Source: Trochalopteron elliotii
Lineage: Eukaryota > Chordata > Aves > Passeriformes > Leiothrichidae
Direction: 5' to 3'
Length of the DNA stretch: 64,000 nt
Assembly (NCBI GenBank): GCA_024734555.1
Contig: JANPWX010000034.1
Location: forward strand, 1,167,730 to 1,231,729
A program made the position numbers and the translations under genes. The notes below the pieces were generated by a model. The model did not search any database and had not been told where the DNA came from. It was given only the letters and a program-made list of their open reading frames with translations. Positions 29,255-42,175 of the stretch are shown here, one piece after another (the stretch's first letter is position 1; every line of letters begins with the position of its first letter).

Positions 29255-32200
29255 TTAATCAACAGCTTAGCTAAGAGAAATCTAAAGGCAAGGCAATAGT
29301 TTCTATCTCTAAATATTTGATACAGATTTATTCCCTCCCTCCTCCACAGAGGACCTTACTGTTCTTCAAGGTGAGCAACATTGCATGCCCATCTTGCCTA
29401 GATGAAGGTCAGCTTCTGTGTTTAAATATCTGATGAACTATTCCAATCTAGAACAACTTGATGGAAAATTAATCTCACTTCCTGTAAAAAAAAATCAAAC
29501 AAAACCCTTTATTTCCACAAAGAGATTGTTTACTGCTTTCTAGCCTTCAGCTCCTGTCCTGCACAAGCAAAGCTACTCTAGGTTGGAGGTGGGTCATGGA
29601 ATTACATGGAAAAATCCAAGCACCTTCCCTAGCTTGATGGCCCTGTGCTCTCACCAGTCAATCAGAGCTTCAGTGGATTCACCCACAAGCTCTTGCTGTA
29701 CAACCACCCGAAGACAAACAGTTTTCTTTGCAGCCTGAAGTCTTTAAAGTCTTTTGTGATGCAGCTGGAAACAAACAGGGAAAGATGTTTGCTTTTTCTT
29801 AAGGGATCAGTCTGAGAGAGCTGGAGCTCTGATTGAATAAGTAATGTACTGCAAAAAAAATCTATGCTGTGTCGGTGCTTTAATAAGTAATTGAGCTGAA
29901 TACCTCCATGTGCCATCCCAGGGGGACCTTTTTGTTTTTCAGCTTGCTTTTCCTTTGGAGTTGAGCTACCACCACAGATCACAGAGCAGTGCAGTGAAAG
30001 ATGTGTATCTAAAGCCACAAAAAGTTCAAAGCAGGACTTTGAACAAATAATTTGGTTTTATCCTCATTTCTATTACCTTGGTCCCCAAAATGCTGCATGC
30101 AGGTTGGGGGCTGAGCAGAAAAAAGACCAACATTTTAGAGACAAAACTGTCTGATCTTGTTGTTTTCATCAATGTGAGGCCAGTTTAGAACCTCCTACTT
30201 AGGAGAAAGAGACTAATTTAGATTTTTCTTCCCCTTCGCTGATGATTTTTCATGTAACCTCTCCAATTTTAGTTTTGGTGAAATCTTGACCCTCAAGATA
30301 AAATGGGCTGAAATTGCTAAACAAATAGCAAAAGAAAATAGGCAGAACATGCACTCATCTGATATCAGGGCATCGCTGTTCTGTGAGGAGTGTTTCCCTA
30401 AAAAGCTTCACTGAAGGTGACTGTAGTTCTGATTCCATGTGGCTTGAAATGTTATACTCCTGTGCAAATTGGGTACAAAATCATGTATGCACCAAAGAAT
30501 CTTCCCTCTTTATTACTTTTAGCTCATTTTGTGCAGGTCAAAAGCACTTTGAGATGTGTAAGGCAAAAGCAGTCTGAATGAATTCTTTGGGTAACCCCTG
30601 CCCACCTTCTGTACTTTGCAGTCTGGATGAAGCCTATTTGGTTGATCAGTTCAAGTGGTTTAGCTTTCAGCCATCACAGCTTACATTGCCAGAATGCAAT
30701 ATTTTTAGATTATTTTTCCCCTCTAGAAGCAGTTTTTTCTTCTTTTGCAGCAGTTAAATACCTTTTCTTGTAGATGATTTACCTTGTTGGCTGTTTCCAC
30801 TTCTGAGGGATGCTGAGAGCTTCTCCTATGTGACACTTTGCTGAAACTCAGCCCCAAGAGTCATTTTGCTTTTCTTGTTCTTCTGCTTCTCTGCCACTTC
30901 GAAAAGTTGCCCTTGACAAACAGAACAATGTTTCTGTGGTGATCCCAGACTTCTGGGGACGTCTCAACCACTATGGGAACTCAGTGATTTTGTTTAATGT
31001 TCTTGAGGCACATACCCTGAGGGGAAGGGTGAAGAAGCAGCTACCACTGCCTATGGACACTGCTACAATCTCTGATTCCAGTCCTTCACTGAGTTACCTC
31101 ATCCACTGATGTGTCATCCTGCTCATTAGCCCATTAGACATGATGTTCAATCACCACCCTGACTACTTCGGGGATATTATTAATTGCGTGCAATGTTTTT
31201 TGCTCCAACATCTTTAGATGACAGATACTTGTGACATATTCTTAAGATGCTTTTATTTGGTATATGTTGGCAGTGTAGTCTGTAATACATCCATCTGGTT
31301 GTCATTCCTCTTTTAGCATCTCATCAGCCAAACAGGAGTCTGGACATTCAGGTGTGGGATTCATCTGACCAGTGTAGACATCTCTCTCTGCTGTCATATG
31401 GGCTCCTTCAGCCATCAAGTAGAGGACCACGAGGGAGAGGAGTTTCTGGCTGTTGTTCATCTTACTTTGTGGCAGATGTCTACAACAGATCAGGTGATTC
31501 ATCTCCTGAGTGAGCAGTTTCTCCCTACTGAGAGAAAGGCAGTGCTGTGGAGAAGAGGACGGAAAAAGCCAATTTCTCTTCTTGTGCCAAAACTCCTGAA
31601 GACCTGATTGAAAGCTTGTCTCAACTTTGGAGACAAGATTTGTCCCCAGTTGCCACTGTACAGCTGGAAAGCTTTCTTGTTCCAGGGCTGCTCTGTTTTC
31701 ACTGTCAAATCCATGAGACTGACCTCCCAAACTCCTCTCAGACTGCCTCTCCTCACACCTGCACGGAGGTGTCCAGCAGACACAGTCTGAGAGCTTTGTT
31801 ACTTACATTCTTGCTTTTTGTCCTTTAGTTGCATGCCCTTGCTTTTGTTTATCCCTTCAAGCTGGACTCTCTCAGGCATTTGTGTTATGCCTGCAAGCTC
31901 AGAACCCTGGTTCAGTGAAAGACAGCTCCCTTAAGACTGAGACAAGCTTTGCACAGGAAAACAAAGGTCTGTTCAACTTGCTGTTCGAGGACACTCTTTA
32001 CTCTCTGATTGACATGTATGCACTACCCTCCTGAAACCTCAGCTATCTTCCAGGTCTGATAAACACTGGTGTTTTGGAAGACGGAATTCTCCTTAAAAAG
32101 TAGTCCAAGCCATGCTGTAATAGAAGGACTTGGAGAAGAAATGGAGCTGCTCCTTAGGTGAGGACTTTTATCTTAAAATAAAACATCTTGCAGAAATCAA

Positions 32201-32663
32201 GTGAGAGGCAAAGGAGTCACACAACTTTGATATCACAGCTTATGCCACCTAGGAGCATCTCTTCACACGGCTGTCACAGCTTGTTAGGTTAGGAGGGGAC
32301 ATTCCCCTGTCACTCCTGGAATAATTTCTTTGCTGGGTTACTGCCCTGCTTGAGGACAGTTGCAAATAGCAGAAACACCCTTTTGACCAAGAAAGATGTT
32401 GGCGAAAGGCAACAATATGTTTTCCCAATTTCCATCTCTCAGTTAAATTATTTGGGTCTCTGCAATTGTTGTCCCTTAGTAGGAACACCTGCTCAAGCAG
32501 AGGAAAGAAAAAACATTGAATGCAGATAATGCAATATGTGATTTAGTCAGAGAATTCAACTGAATGAATGAGCAAAAAAGCTGCATTTCAAGCCCTCCCT
32601 TGCTGTGAAAGTGTTTTATTTTCCTCAGAGTGATTCTTGGCTCAGAAAATACAGCTGTTGTTT
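29255..32663. other. Intergenic DNA, 3.4 kb, unexplained middle part
   Basis: No exon was accepted. The longest frame is 31302-31730 on the minus strand (142 codons), overlapped by several other open frames on both strands between 31302 and 31830. I recognise no domain in it. The local excess of open frames could reflect an old retroelement or chance. Confidence 0.4.
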
Positions 32664-32755
32664 TTCATTTGTGGAAGGTGTCCCTGCCCATAGCAGGGGG
32701 ATTTGAACTAGATTATCTTAAGGTCCTTTCTTACCCAAACCATTCTATGACTCTG
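32664..32755 (+). mobile_element. CR1 LINE 3'-terminal fragment
   Basis: GTGGAAGGTGTCCCTGCCCA, then AGCAGGGGGATTTGAACTAG and a diverged 'AAACCATTCTATGACTCTG' end, give the sense-strand CR1 terminus. About 90 bases remain. Confidence 0.92.
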
Positions 32756-34869
32756 TGTTTGGCAGACTTTCCCAAAAACCTTTCAGCACAGACTGGCTTT
32801 GCTGTTTGTCCAGTGAATACAGATTTTTTTGTTTTGATCTGTGTTGTGTGTGGTTTTGGCATGATTTATAAATGGACTGGTCAAACAAGTGTTGCTACAA
32901 CTGCCCCTGCCTGTTGTCAGCCCTCCTTGTTCATGGGCTTCCACAGCAAGAAAGGTGAGCTTCTGTGGGAAAAGGGTTTCCCATAAAGACCAGAGTAAAT
33001 GTCAAAAGGCTCTTTTCCTTTCCCTCTTGGCCCAGAAACTTTGTTGTAACTCAGGTTTGCTGCACAGGCAGTGTTGGATTATCTATAGTGTGAGTAGTTT
33101 GAAGTGAAGGATGCTAATGTTCAGCCAGATTGTCTGGATGAGAAATCACTGAGGTGAGACTGGGCAGGCAATTTGTATCAAGTTCTGCATTTTGTAATTT
33201 ATACTCTGAATCTTTAAATGACAAAGTAAATTAACTTGCTCAGATGACTGAGAACCATGTTTAGAGGGGGAGGGAGAATTCATCTGTACTCAGGAATTCT
33301 TGGTGAGGGGACCCAGGCACATAGAGGCTCTCTTTCTTTCTGGCCTGATGCATTCTGACTTTTCCCTCTACAGCAGCTCAGGTTTACAGACATAGAAACT
33401 TCTCCCTCCCTGAGCTTCCTGAAGCCTACCAAAGGTGGACTGCAAACTGGCACCTGGGGTCAAATCCACCAGGCAGGGGGAGCACCCAGAGCTCCGTGCT
33501 CATGGTGACAGGGTGTTGTCCTGAGACTGTTGTCCAAAAAGTTGGCTGCTTTGCATCAGCTGGACACGAGGCTCTCTTTGGGGACTGAGTTCTGGTGCCT
33601 CTTGGATCTGCCTTAGACTGGGAGTTCAACCTTCAGCAGGAGTAGAGGTGGTGAAAGGTAAAAAACATTCTAGTTGTTTTACATGATGACTAAAACTGTG
33701 AGTATGACCTGGCCATGAAGAAGGTGAATGTTATCCTGGACTTTCCCTATGTGCTTTTCCAGATGAGATGGAGCATTGCCTCATGCAAAACTTGGCAAGA
33801 GCCAGCCAGATCTGCTGTCTTATGCTAAAGAAAGAAAAATTAAAACTGGAACAGGTGAAGGAGGAGCTGGTACCTTGAGCAGGGGAAGGGAAGGGCTGTC
33901 CTAGGAGAGGAGGCTGAAAGTTTAACTTGCTTTGCCAGAAGCACAAAGAAGTTGGGTTATTCAGTAAAAATTATTTGCTGAGTTATTTAGTAAAAATCCT
34001 TCAGGTTGGGGGTGGAGAAAGCTCCTCAAGCCAAAGAACAATGTTGGCTCATGAGCAAGTGACACATACTGATTGGGAATAAATTTACACTGGAAATTGG
34101 GAGCAAGGTGGGGGCAAGGCTCTTAAGGACCTCTTGCACTCTGTGCGTGGTGCCAGGAATACAGAGCCCCACACCTGCAGCCCAACATGCTGCAGGGTGG
34201 TAACAAGGTGTTAGAAATCCTGTGCGAAAACTGGTTTGGACCAATAGTGACCTTTAGAGAAGCTGTTGTTTGCTGTGTGGACAGAGCAGGGTTTCACACT
34301 TGACCTCTTCCTTCTTGACTGTGTTTGGTTTGTGGGAAGGAACAAGTAAGGAAGGGACAAATAATGCAAAGCTTTCAACTCTACTTCTTAATCTTGGGAC
34401 ATGTAATAGCTCAGTTTGCTCTCAATTTACTGGGCTGGTCCTCTACAAACAAGAGGAATTTACCCCACGGCAATCTTTCTTCACTAGAACCCTGCAAAAG
34501 GAAGTGAGGTTGAATTAGCATTTTAAAGTGGACAGCCTTGAAGTTAATGATATTCAATAAAGAAAAATTGTTTTAACCTTATTTGCACTTTTCAATTTAC
34601 TTATTAGAGGCCATCTGTTATATTTTAAGCAGGAGCACTGGGAGCTAAACTCTCAGATTGTCAAATGAGGTTTTAACTGGCTAAGCAGAAGGGAAAGAAC
34701 AGGCTGCCTTAAATGAGCAGTTAGGCTGTTTTTCTTCAATTTCTCACTTTTGTGTCAAAAAGCAAATGGTCACCCTTTCAAGAAACAGTCAAGTTGCGAC
34801 AATGACATCTGTTTTTACAGGTGCTGATGAGTGTTGGCCAATGTCACTTGTCCTCAAATCTCAGATATG
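32756..34869. other. Intergenic DNA with a short tandem duplication
   Basis: No gene or transposable element recognised. GTTATTCAGTAAAAAT (33956-33971) is repeated with one change at 33982-33997, a 26-base period. Confidence 0.5.
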
Positions 34870-35435
34870 CTTTAACATGGATGAAATTCAAAAAGCCAAA
34901 AGTGAGATGAAACTGGTGAGGGTGTGAAGGGCAGGAGTAAGGATTTCTCTAAGTAAATCACCAGGAAATGGAAAATGGGAACATACTGATTTGCTGCTGA
35001 ATATGTTGGCCAACCTAGTGACAAAGGGCATGGGGAAAGCTGCCCTTTGCCTTTGTCATTACTACTGGCAAGGTCTACTATCAAACCCTCCATTTTTGTG
35101 CCTAGTAGCAGGATTTAGGAGAGGCAGGTGTCACCTGTCATAGGGGAGGATCAGTTTAGGAACTGCTGAAGCAAAACGGGCATACATGGGTGCATGGGGC
35201 CAGGTGGAATGTGTTAGAGAGTGCTGAGGAAGATGGTTGGTGCCATTGCAAGATTGCTCAATGTGATCTCTGAAAGATGGGGGTGAGTATGGAAGGTCAC
35301 CAGTGACTGGGAAGAGGTTGATGTTGAGGTTATCCTCAAGCAAGGAGGGCTTAAGAAAACTGCAGACTGGTCAGCTTCATCTTTGTCTCCATGAAGGTCA
35401 AAGACCATTTCCAGGCATGGGAAGAGCAAGAAGTC
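34870..35435 (+). pseudogene. Decayed internal CR1 LINE ORF2 fragment
   Basis: The + strand starts GGATGAAATTCAAAAAGCC, the CR1 linker segment, and continues through text such as GTGTTAGAGAGTGCTGAGGA, ACAAGGGCATGGGGAAAG and TGGTCAGCTTCATCTTTGTC. These correspond to the start of the CR1 reverse transcriptase ('...HPRVLREL...' and '...PVSLTS...' regions). Frameshifts and stops break the frame throughout. It lacks a CR1 3' end here, so it is an internal piece of an old copy. Confidence 0.7.
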
Positions 35436-38400
35436 ACTGTGGAATGCAGGGACCTGATCTCCATTGATTGTCACAGGATTTTGACTCCTAAGCTTAGCTC
35501 TCTTAAGCTTGAGCAGATTCCCACCATAGCTCTGACAAACTGGGTGTTTTTCCTGTGTCCCTGGGCAAAACAGGAACCTTTGGTAGGACAAGAGCCAAAT
35601 CTTGGTCTCCCAGGTCTCATGAGAATAATTTAAATACTGGGCAACCCACGATTCCTCCTAGAAGGTTGGGAAAGGAAAACAAAGTGTCCTCTCCACATCT
35701 ACTGAGAAATTTATGGGATCCTGTACAATTGCTGCAGTGCACCTGGATTTGAGACTGTGCATTCATGTATGGTTGTTTGAATCCAGAGGTGTTGCTGTAA
35801 TAGATAAACTGTTGTTCACCTGAGCAGAGGCTCTGAATCTGAGTCTCTGGGGAATTTGGCTGTGGTGGCTGCAAGGTTGCCACGCCCAGAGTGGGGCTGG
35901 GATAATCCCTTTAATCCCTTTTGCAAATGAATGCAAATTGTGATCAATGCCATGGAGCAGCAATATAAATTGCTTCAGCCTGAATCTCTCTGAACTGGAA
36001 ATTTGAAGACAGATTCCACAATTGCTTGAAAAATTAGCTCTTAGGCTGAAGTTGTGAGATTTTTCTCTCTCTATGAGCTTTTGTGTGTATCCCAGATTTT
36101 CTGGGGACTGACCCAGCAGCTGCTGGTGGTGCCAGGCTTGCTCTACAGCCAGCTGTGATTCTGTCCTGTGTGGTGGGTTATGGCAACAGAAGGAGGGAGA
36201 AATGATCCAAGCAAAAGAAACAAGGCAGAAATGTAAACTAGATCACGTTGATTCACGACACCACTTGATCATTAGGAAGAAAATCCCCACTAAACCAAAT
36301 GAACTATGAAGTATCTGTAGCAGTGAAATCTGCCTGCCAAAAATGTTATTGTAAAACATAGTCATGGGTACTGTTAGTTTGCTGTAAGCACTGAAGCTGA
36401 ATGAGTGGGCAATAAAATAGCTTTTATAAAACCTGTCTTTTGTGTCATTCCAAGACAGAAATACTATTTTGTGTTCAGATCTATAGATTAAAAAACCCCC
36501 ACACCACAACTTGGGGTGACTTTTGTTTTAAGACTGTTTTAAATTTATAACTGAGCTGGCTAAAATGCTTTTCATCAAAGTACAAAAGTTTCATGCTGTA
36601 ATTAATGGCAAGTGATATCTAATGCAATAAAACACCATCATTTGAGTGTTCTTACAAGACTATTTATGACTGGATATTGAAACTGATAATGATTCTGCCA
36701 TTTGTCCTCATAATTTATTATTCCAAGGAGAGGCAAGTGGTGTTAAGGGTTCACGATCCGTTTTATGGAAAGAGTGCTGAATTCAGCTTTTTATTGGTGT
36801 AAATGACAATGTTTGGTTCTCTGTGGAAAATGAGCTTGTGACAGTGAGTGCAGGCCCTACTGAGGGGTTGAGGTGGGGGGTGTTCATGCTCTTTCTTTAG
36901 AGAGCTGAAGTCCCTGGCTGTGTGACCCTGTTACAGATAGCCTTACTGGGAACAATGCAAAGGCTCAGTTGCCATCTCAGCAGGATCTCTTGGAAGACCA
37001 GGGCAGGATTTTTCTGAAAACCCTCTACCTGGTTTCTCAGTTTGATGATCTCTTGGGGTATCATGCTGGTCAGCCAAAGCTGAATTCACTATAAGGATCC
37101 TAATCCATAGACCATGGAAGATAATGGAAAGAATTAAAGTGATGCCTTAAGTTTTAGCTTTCATGTTCAGGCTCAGGTAAAATCTTGTGTCAAGCCAAAA
37201 CAAAACCTGACTCTGAAGGAGGCTTCCCTTGGTCTTGTAAATTGCCAGCCAGGCTGTGTCTCTCTGAGCACAGCATTTCATACTGTGCCAGGCCAATTTA
37301 TGGAACTCTCAGGCTCTGATCCTCACGTTATTCAGGCTCATGGAAACATGGAAGAACTTCTTTTAAGTCAATGTTTATGCAACTAATGGAAAATCTGAAT
37401 TAAGTTAGACCTTGTCTTTTTTTTTGGACTGGTATCTAAAAAACAGAGATTATACTTCATTCTGACAGACTCCCAGCCCTGAGACTACAGATTTTTGGTT
37501 TTCCCCAGCCGGCTGTTAATTTGCTGTGGCATAAGGTCCTGTAGGTAAAGATTTGCATTTCCATCAATAGTCCTAGCAGCAATCTAATGAGTTTCTTGCC
37601 GTTTTGCAAATAGCTTGCAGTGAATCTGATGGCACAGAGTCAGGGAGCAGGATGTGGCCCGTTGTCTTTGCTTTTCAAGAGCTACAGTCACCTTCCTCTT
37701 CCCTTCCGCCTCCCTCGTTCATTCTAATCAGCGTGTCAGAAGGGAAGTCACTCCTTTATTGGAGGTCATCCATGTCAAGGGAAGTTATGTTTCCATCACT
37801 ACCTGGGGGCCCATCAGCAGATGAAGATGGAGAGCAGTGACTCAGAATGACTTTGAAGCAACAGCCAGCAGCAACTGAAGACAAGAACATAACCTCAGCT
37901 GACGTTTAAAATAACCTGATACACAAATAAAACTGTTCTGCTAAATTATGCATCTTTTTACTCTTGGCTCTTCTTAAAGGAAAGGGACTGGGTGAGTGTT
38001 TTCAGTGTTTTCTGTGTGTGCCTCTGCTTTTCCCTGTGCTGGGAGCTAAGTGACAGATGCACACTGATGGAGCAGAGTGGATTGATTCTTGTGGCTGTGG
38101 TACTTTATGCTGAAAAGAAACACAGCTTTTAAAATGACAGAGGGCCCCTTTCAGAGAAAAAATAGTGATGTGTATGGGTGAGTTTTGCTGAATGTGCTTA
38201 GTTATCTGCTTTGAGTTAAGCACGCACCTAAATGCTTTGTTGACCAGCATTGATGGGAGTACACTTAACAGCGAGTTTGAGTTGAACTAAGTAATGGCTA
38301 AAGAAAAAGCAAGAAGAATAAGATAACAAGGAAATTGAGAAAAAAAAAATCTATCTCTGCTTTAGTAATTGAAAACAAGAAATACAGTGCTGGTGTTTAA

Positions 38401-38554
38401 AGCTTTTTCCTTAATGGCACAAACACAGATAAGTGCCATTGCTTGAGCACTGCTCTTTTTCCCAGCTGAGATGTGGGGACAGTGAGATGCTGGTTGGTAG
38501 TGGGCGATGAGTCAGCAGTGAGCCTGGACAGCTGAAAAGACAAAATCCATTCTG
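35436..38554. other. Intergenic DNA, 3.1 kb
   Basis: No exon accepted. A cluster of homeodomain-type (TAATCC twice, 35903 and 35912) and octamer (ATGCAAAT, 35931-35938) words lies at 35902-35938. A + frame at 37604-37840 ends about 85 bases before an AATAAA (37926-37931), but lacks recognisable splice or domain support. Confidence 0.45.
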
Positions 38555-39113
38555 TGGTGCCTCAAGCACAGCATGACCAGCTGTACAGAAGAGGTGATTG
38601 TCCTGCTGTGTCCAGTGTTGGTGTGGCTTCATCTGGAGCACTGTGGGCAGTTCTGGGCCCACAATTTAAGAAGGGTGTGAAGGTCTTTGAATGTGTCTGG
38701 AGGAGAGCACCAACCACAGGAGGGAATGTCCTGTGAGGAGCTGCTTAGGGCTTTGAGTTTGTCCTGTTCAGAGAAAAGGAGGCTAAGGAGTGACCTCATT
38801 GCTCTCTACAGCTGCCTGAGGAGGGGAAGTGGAGAGTGAGGTACTGAGCTCTTCTCTCTGGGACTGTGTGGGAATAGTTGAAAACTGCACTGGAGGAGGT
38901 TAGATGGGACATTACAAAGCATTTCTTTACTGAGAGGGTGATCAAACACTGGAATAGGCTTTCCAGAGATTTAATCCATGCTCCAAGCCTGTCAGTGTTT
39001 AAGAGGATTTTGGACAGTGCCTTAGTAACAGGCTGTACCATGGTCAGCCCTGAACTGGTCAGGAAGTTGGACTGAGTGGTCACTGTTTCAGTCCTTTTCA
39101 ACTGAAACAGTTT
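38555..39113 (+). pseudogene. CR1 LINE 3' part with ORF2 tail
   Basis: The + strand carries the CR1 segment 'CTGGAGCACTGTGGGCAGTTC' (with the preceding TGTGTCCAGTGTTGGTG) and, further on, codons translating as KHFFTERVIKHWNRLSRDLI and PSLSVFKRILDSAL. These are the conserved residues at the end of CR1-encoded ORF2. The open stretch 38878-39075 is that remnant, not a gene. Its end, TTTTCAACTGAAACAG, is the CR1 3' terminus and runs straight into a CT-rich microsatellite. A 10-bp inverted repeat (CTGTTTCAGT at 39083, ACTGAAACAG at 39101) sits at the tail. Confidence 0.9.
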
Positions 39114-39237
39114 ATTCTTCTCTTCTCCTTCTCCTTCTCCTTCTCCTTCTCTTCTCTTCTCTTCTCTTCTCTTCTCTTCTCTTCTCTTCTCTTCTCTTCT
39201 CTTCTCTTCTCTTTTCTCTTCTCTTCTCTTCTCTTTT
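39114..39237. repeat. (CTCCTT)n / (CTTCT)n polypyrimidine microsatellite
   Basis: About four CTCCTT hexamers are followed by roughly sixteen CTTCT pentamers with one slip (CTTTTC). The + strand is nearly pure pyrimidine for over 120 bases. The minus-strand ORF across it (Arg-Glu-Glu-Lys repeats) is an artefact of low complexity. It abuts the 3' terminus of the CR1 at 38555-39113. Confidence 0.95.
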
Positions 39238-40625
39238 TCATCTTTCCATTCCATTCACTGGTTCCAACTCCTCAGTTTTATAACAGCTCAGGCTGTTTCT
39301 CTCATCATTGCTGATTTCACTCTGCTCTCACCAACAGAGGCCCTTGTCCCCTTCCTGAGGTCCTGTGGCCAAGCCCTTACCAGATACAATTTCCATGGGG
39401 GAGATGTGTTGATTGACCTTGAGCAATGGCCTGCCCTCCAGCTTTCTTTTAATGGCTCTTATTCAAAACTTTTGGGGAGGGCAGAGGGAAGAGGAAAGAT
39501 GTCCCATTTGCTCTGGGTATCATTGTATTAGTTATCCTACTGCAGTATCACTGAGCAGCTGTGGGTGGGGATCACTGTGATATTGCACTAATGTAGATCA
39601 AGTATCAGGTTTGGGCCCCAGTTTCCCTTCCTTTTGTGACCTAAGTGCATAACCAGAAAACACAATCCAATTTTACACACTGAGCTGTCTGTTTGCTACT
39701 CTTCTCTAGGTGTTTGCTGCAGCAGGCAAGATACAGAGCAACCAAAACTTGTTTTCAAAGTGATGTCCTCTGAAACATTGCTTCTGTCAAGACACTATCT
39801 GTGGTTTCCCAGAAAGATTCAAGCATCACACAGGTCAAGGGAGCTGTGGTTTGCAAGCGGAAAGGCTGGTGTAAGGGAGTTGTTTTAATGTTTGCTGTCC
39901 TGCCCTGCCTCAAAAAAAACCCGCTGCTTCTGATGGGGGCTGGTGATGTGGTCATAACTTTGAAGACTCGAACATGGCTCGAGTCATCTCAGATACCTCT
40001 AGCTTGCTGAATTCAGTATACTTATATTTGGTGAGCCTCTGGTTTTAAAATAATAGTCGATTTTAAGAAGAAATCTCACATCTCTAAGGGGGGAAAAAGT
40101 CATTCTTTTTTGAACATATTGACCAGTTGAGATCAGTCTCTTCCATGGATGGTCTCTGTGAACATGTGTCCACATCATAAAATGGCCATGCAATTTAGCA
40201 TGACAGGCAAGAGGCATTTTAAAGGTTATTAAGGGGATACACTGGCTGATCTGCCTGTGAGAGCTTGCACAGATCCTGGCTCAGCCTGTGTTTTTGTGTT
40301 TCTGCCTCCCTTACGCTAACTAGCAATAAAAATTTAAGCCGTGTAGCAAAATTACTTTTGTTTCAGGGGCAGGCAAATGTTCCAGGTTTTGTGTTTATTT
40401 ATAGGAGATGAACTTGCTCGTGAGATGGGCTTTGTAAAATTGAATCCAGCTCTACCCAGAGCTGAGCCAGATCCATGGCTTGCATTACTGACAGCATGGT
40501 TTCCATGGGAAATACCCTCCTGGTTCAGAGGAGCATAGGACAAGGGGGAGGGCAGTGAGGATGCAAGAGGCGATGCAGGAGACACATGGCCCTGGTTTCC
40601 CCCTCCCCAACTAGAATCCTTTGGT
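39238..40625. other. Intergenic DNA with no recognised feature
   Basis: Nothing beyond short chance ORFs was seen between two CR1 copies. Confidence 0.5.
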
Positions 40626-40945
40626 GTTGGACTAACAGGACAAGGAAGAGCATGAGCTTGTAGAGAGGTGAGGGTTGGTCTCTTTGAGGGGACCAGAGAA
40701 AATGTCCTGAATTTTTGCCAGGGGAGGTTTAGATTGGATATTGGTAAAACTTACTTCACTGAAAGGCTGTCAAGAATTGGAAAAGGCTACCCAGGGCAGT
40801 GGTGGAGTCACCATCCTGGGAGAGATTTAAAAGATGTGTAGGTGTGGCACTGAGGGACATGGTTTAGTGGTAGAACTGGCGGTGCTGGGTTGAGGTTCAG
40901 GCTTGATGATCTTAGAGGCATTTTCCAACCTAAATGATTCCATGA
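40626..40945 (+). mobile_element. CR1 LINE 3' fragment
   Basis: The + strand shows GGTTTAGATTGGATATTGG, CTACCCAGGGCAGTGGTGG, GAGTCACCATCCTGGGAG, AGGCTTGATGATCTTAGAGG and TTTTCCAACCTAAATGATTC in order, the usual order of a CR1 3' end, finishing with ATGATTCCATGA. It is moderately diverged and 5'-truncated. Confidence 0.93.
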
Positions 40946-41957
40946 GGGATGAGGATACAGGACTGTTTTGGGGTGACAAGCTGGCCCTCAACCAAACACA
41001 AAACTATGCAGATCATAGAAACCTCCAACACATCAAAATGTCAGTAGTGATGTGTTAGACAGGAGTGACTTTCACTGGCACAAGGGTGGGTTAGATGCCA
41101 GGTCTTCAAGGTCAACAGGGACACTCACATTAATGTAGTTGAAGTACCAGTCATATGGCCTTTTGGGACTTGGCCCTGTCCTGTCTCTGATTGCTGCAGT
41201 TGCTCCTGGGACCTACATCCCACCTACACCATCACAGGTGCTGAAGGTCAGGCCACCAACCACTGTCCCATTGCCACGTGGCCTGACCCCAAACCCCTTT
41301 CACTTTCAAAGCCCTGGGAGAGAAGGACATTTTGTTCAGGAGTGTTTGTGGAGGTGGTCCCAGTGTCCAGGAGGAGATGGCACCCTCTGGGTTGGGGTGT
41401 TTTATCTCCTCTTGCCTGTGCTCTGTGTTGGTTCCTGAGAAATATGTGGGTTCCTGTTTACCATGCATGGAGCAGCACTGCTCCGATGACACAGCATACA
41501 TTACCCAAAAGTTCACTGGAGGACGGTGAAGGTGATGAGGAACGGAAGAAAGTTGTTCTTCTTCCAGTGACTTGAGAGCCAAATCGTAAAAAGTGAAATG
41601 TGCTTGGGTGGCTGTAGCTGTGCCTACACTGCTGGGTACGGGCTGGACTGGGACACCCTGGCCTGTCCTTGGCAGTTTTGTTTTTTTTTAATTTAGACTC
41701 TGCTAATACAAAAGTCCCACCCCAGATGTCACATAGCTGAATCTGCTCTCTCCCAGCTTAATGCTGTCCAACAGCAACATGTCTAATTTCCCAGCATGTG
41801 CCCTGGGATTCATCTGATGTCATGCCCAACCCTGCACATGTGGTGCTGTGAGTGATGGTGGCCCTGGCATTGGCACTTCTTTGCCCTCAGCCACTCCAGG
41901 TCCCCAAAGCTTTGAAAATCTCATTTAAAGCCTCTCTGGGCTGTGCATCTCCTTCTG

Positions 41958-42165
41958 ATCGAGCTCACACGCACTGGATGTCTTGGGACACGACAGGCTC
42001 ATCACGAGGAGATGCCGCTCGCACTAATGAGTTTCGTGTCTTGCTACAGTGGATGGTAATTAAAGGGGGTTGATGAGACGGAGCCTGCGGGCACGGGTGG
42101 TCGGTGTGGGGGTGAGGAAAGAGGCTGCTGAAAACAGTGCTGGGTGCGGAGGGACGAGCTTTTCT
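41958..42165. promoter_or_regulatory. CpG-rich islet, candidate regulatory element
   Basis: About 13 CpG dinucleotides occur in about 210 bases, against roughly one per 100 or fewer in neighbouring intergenic DNA. It is too short and not GC-rich enough for a classical promoter CpG island, and no first exon was recognised. Confidence 0.3.
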
Positions 42166-42175
42166 CAGAGTGTCA

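Noticed and set aside
37604..37931. Open frame followed by AATAAA, considered as a terminal exon
   Set aside because: The supposed acceptor is weak, no domain is visible, and AATAAA is common in this AT-rich DNA.
38796..39254. 152-codon minus-strand frame rich in Arg, Glu and Lys
   Set aside because: Its first third is a translation of the CT-rich microsatellite and the rest is the antisense of a CR1 copy.
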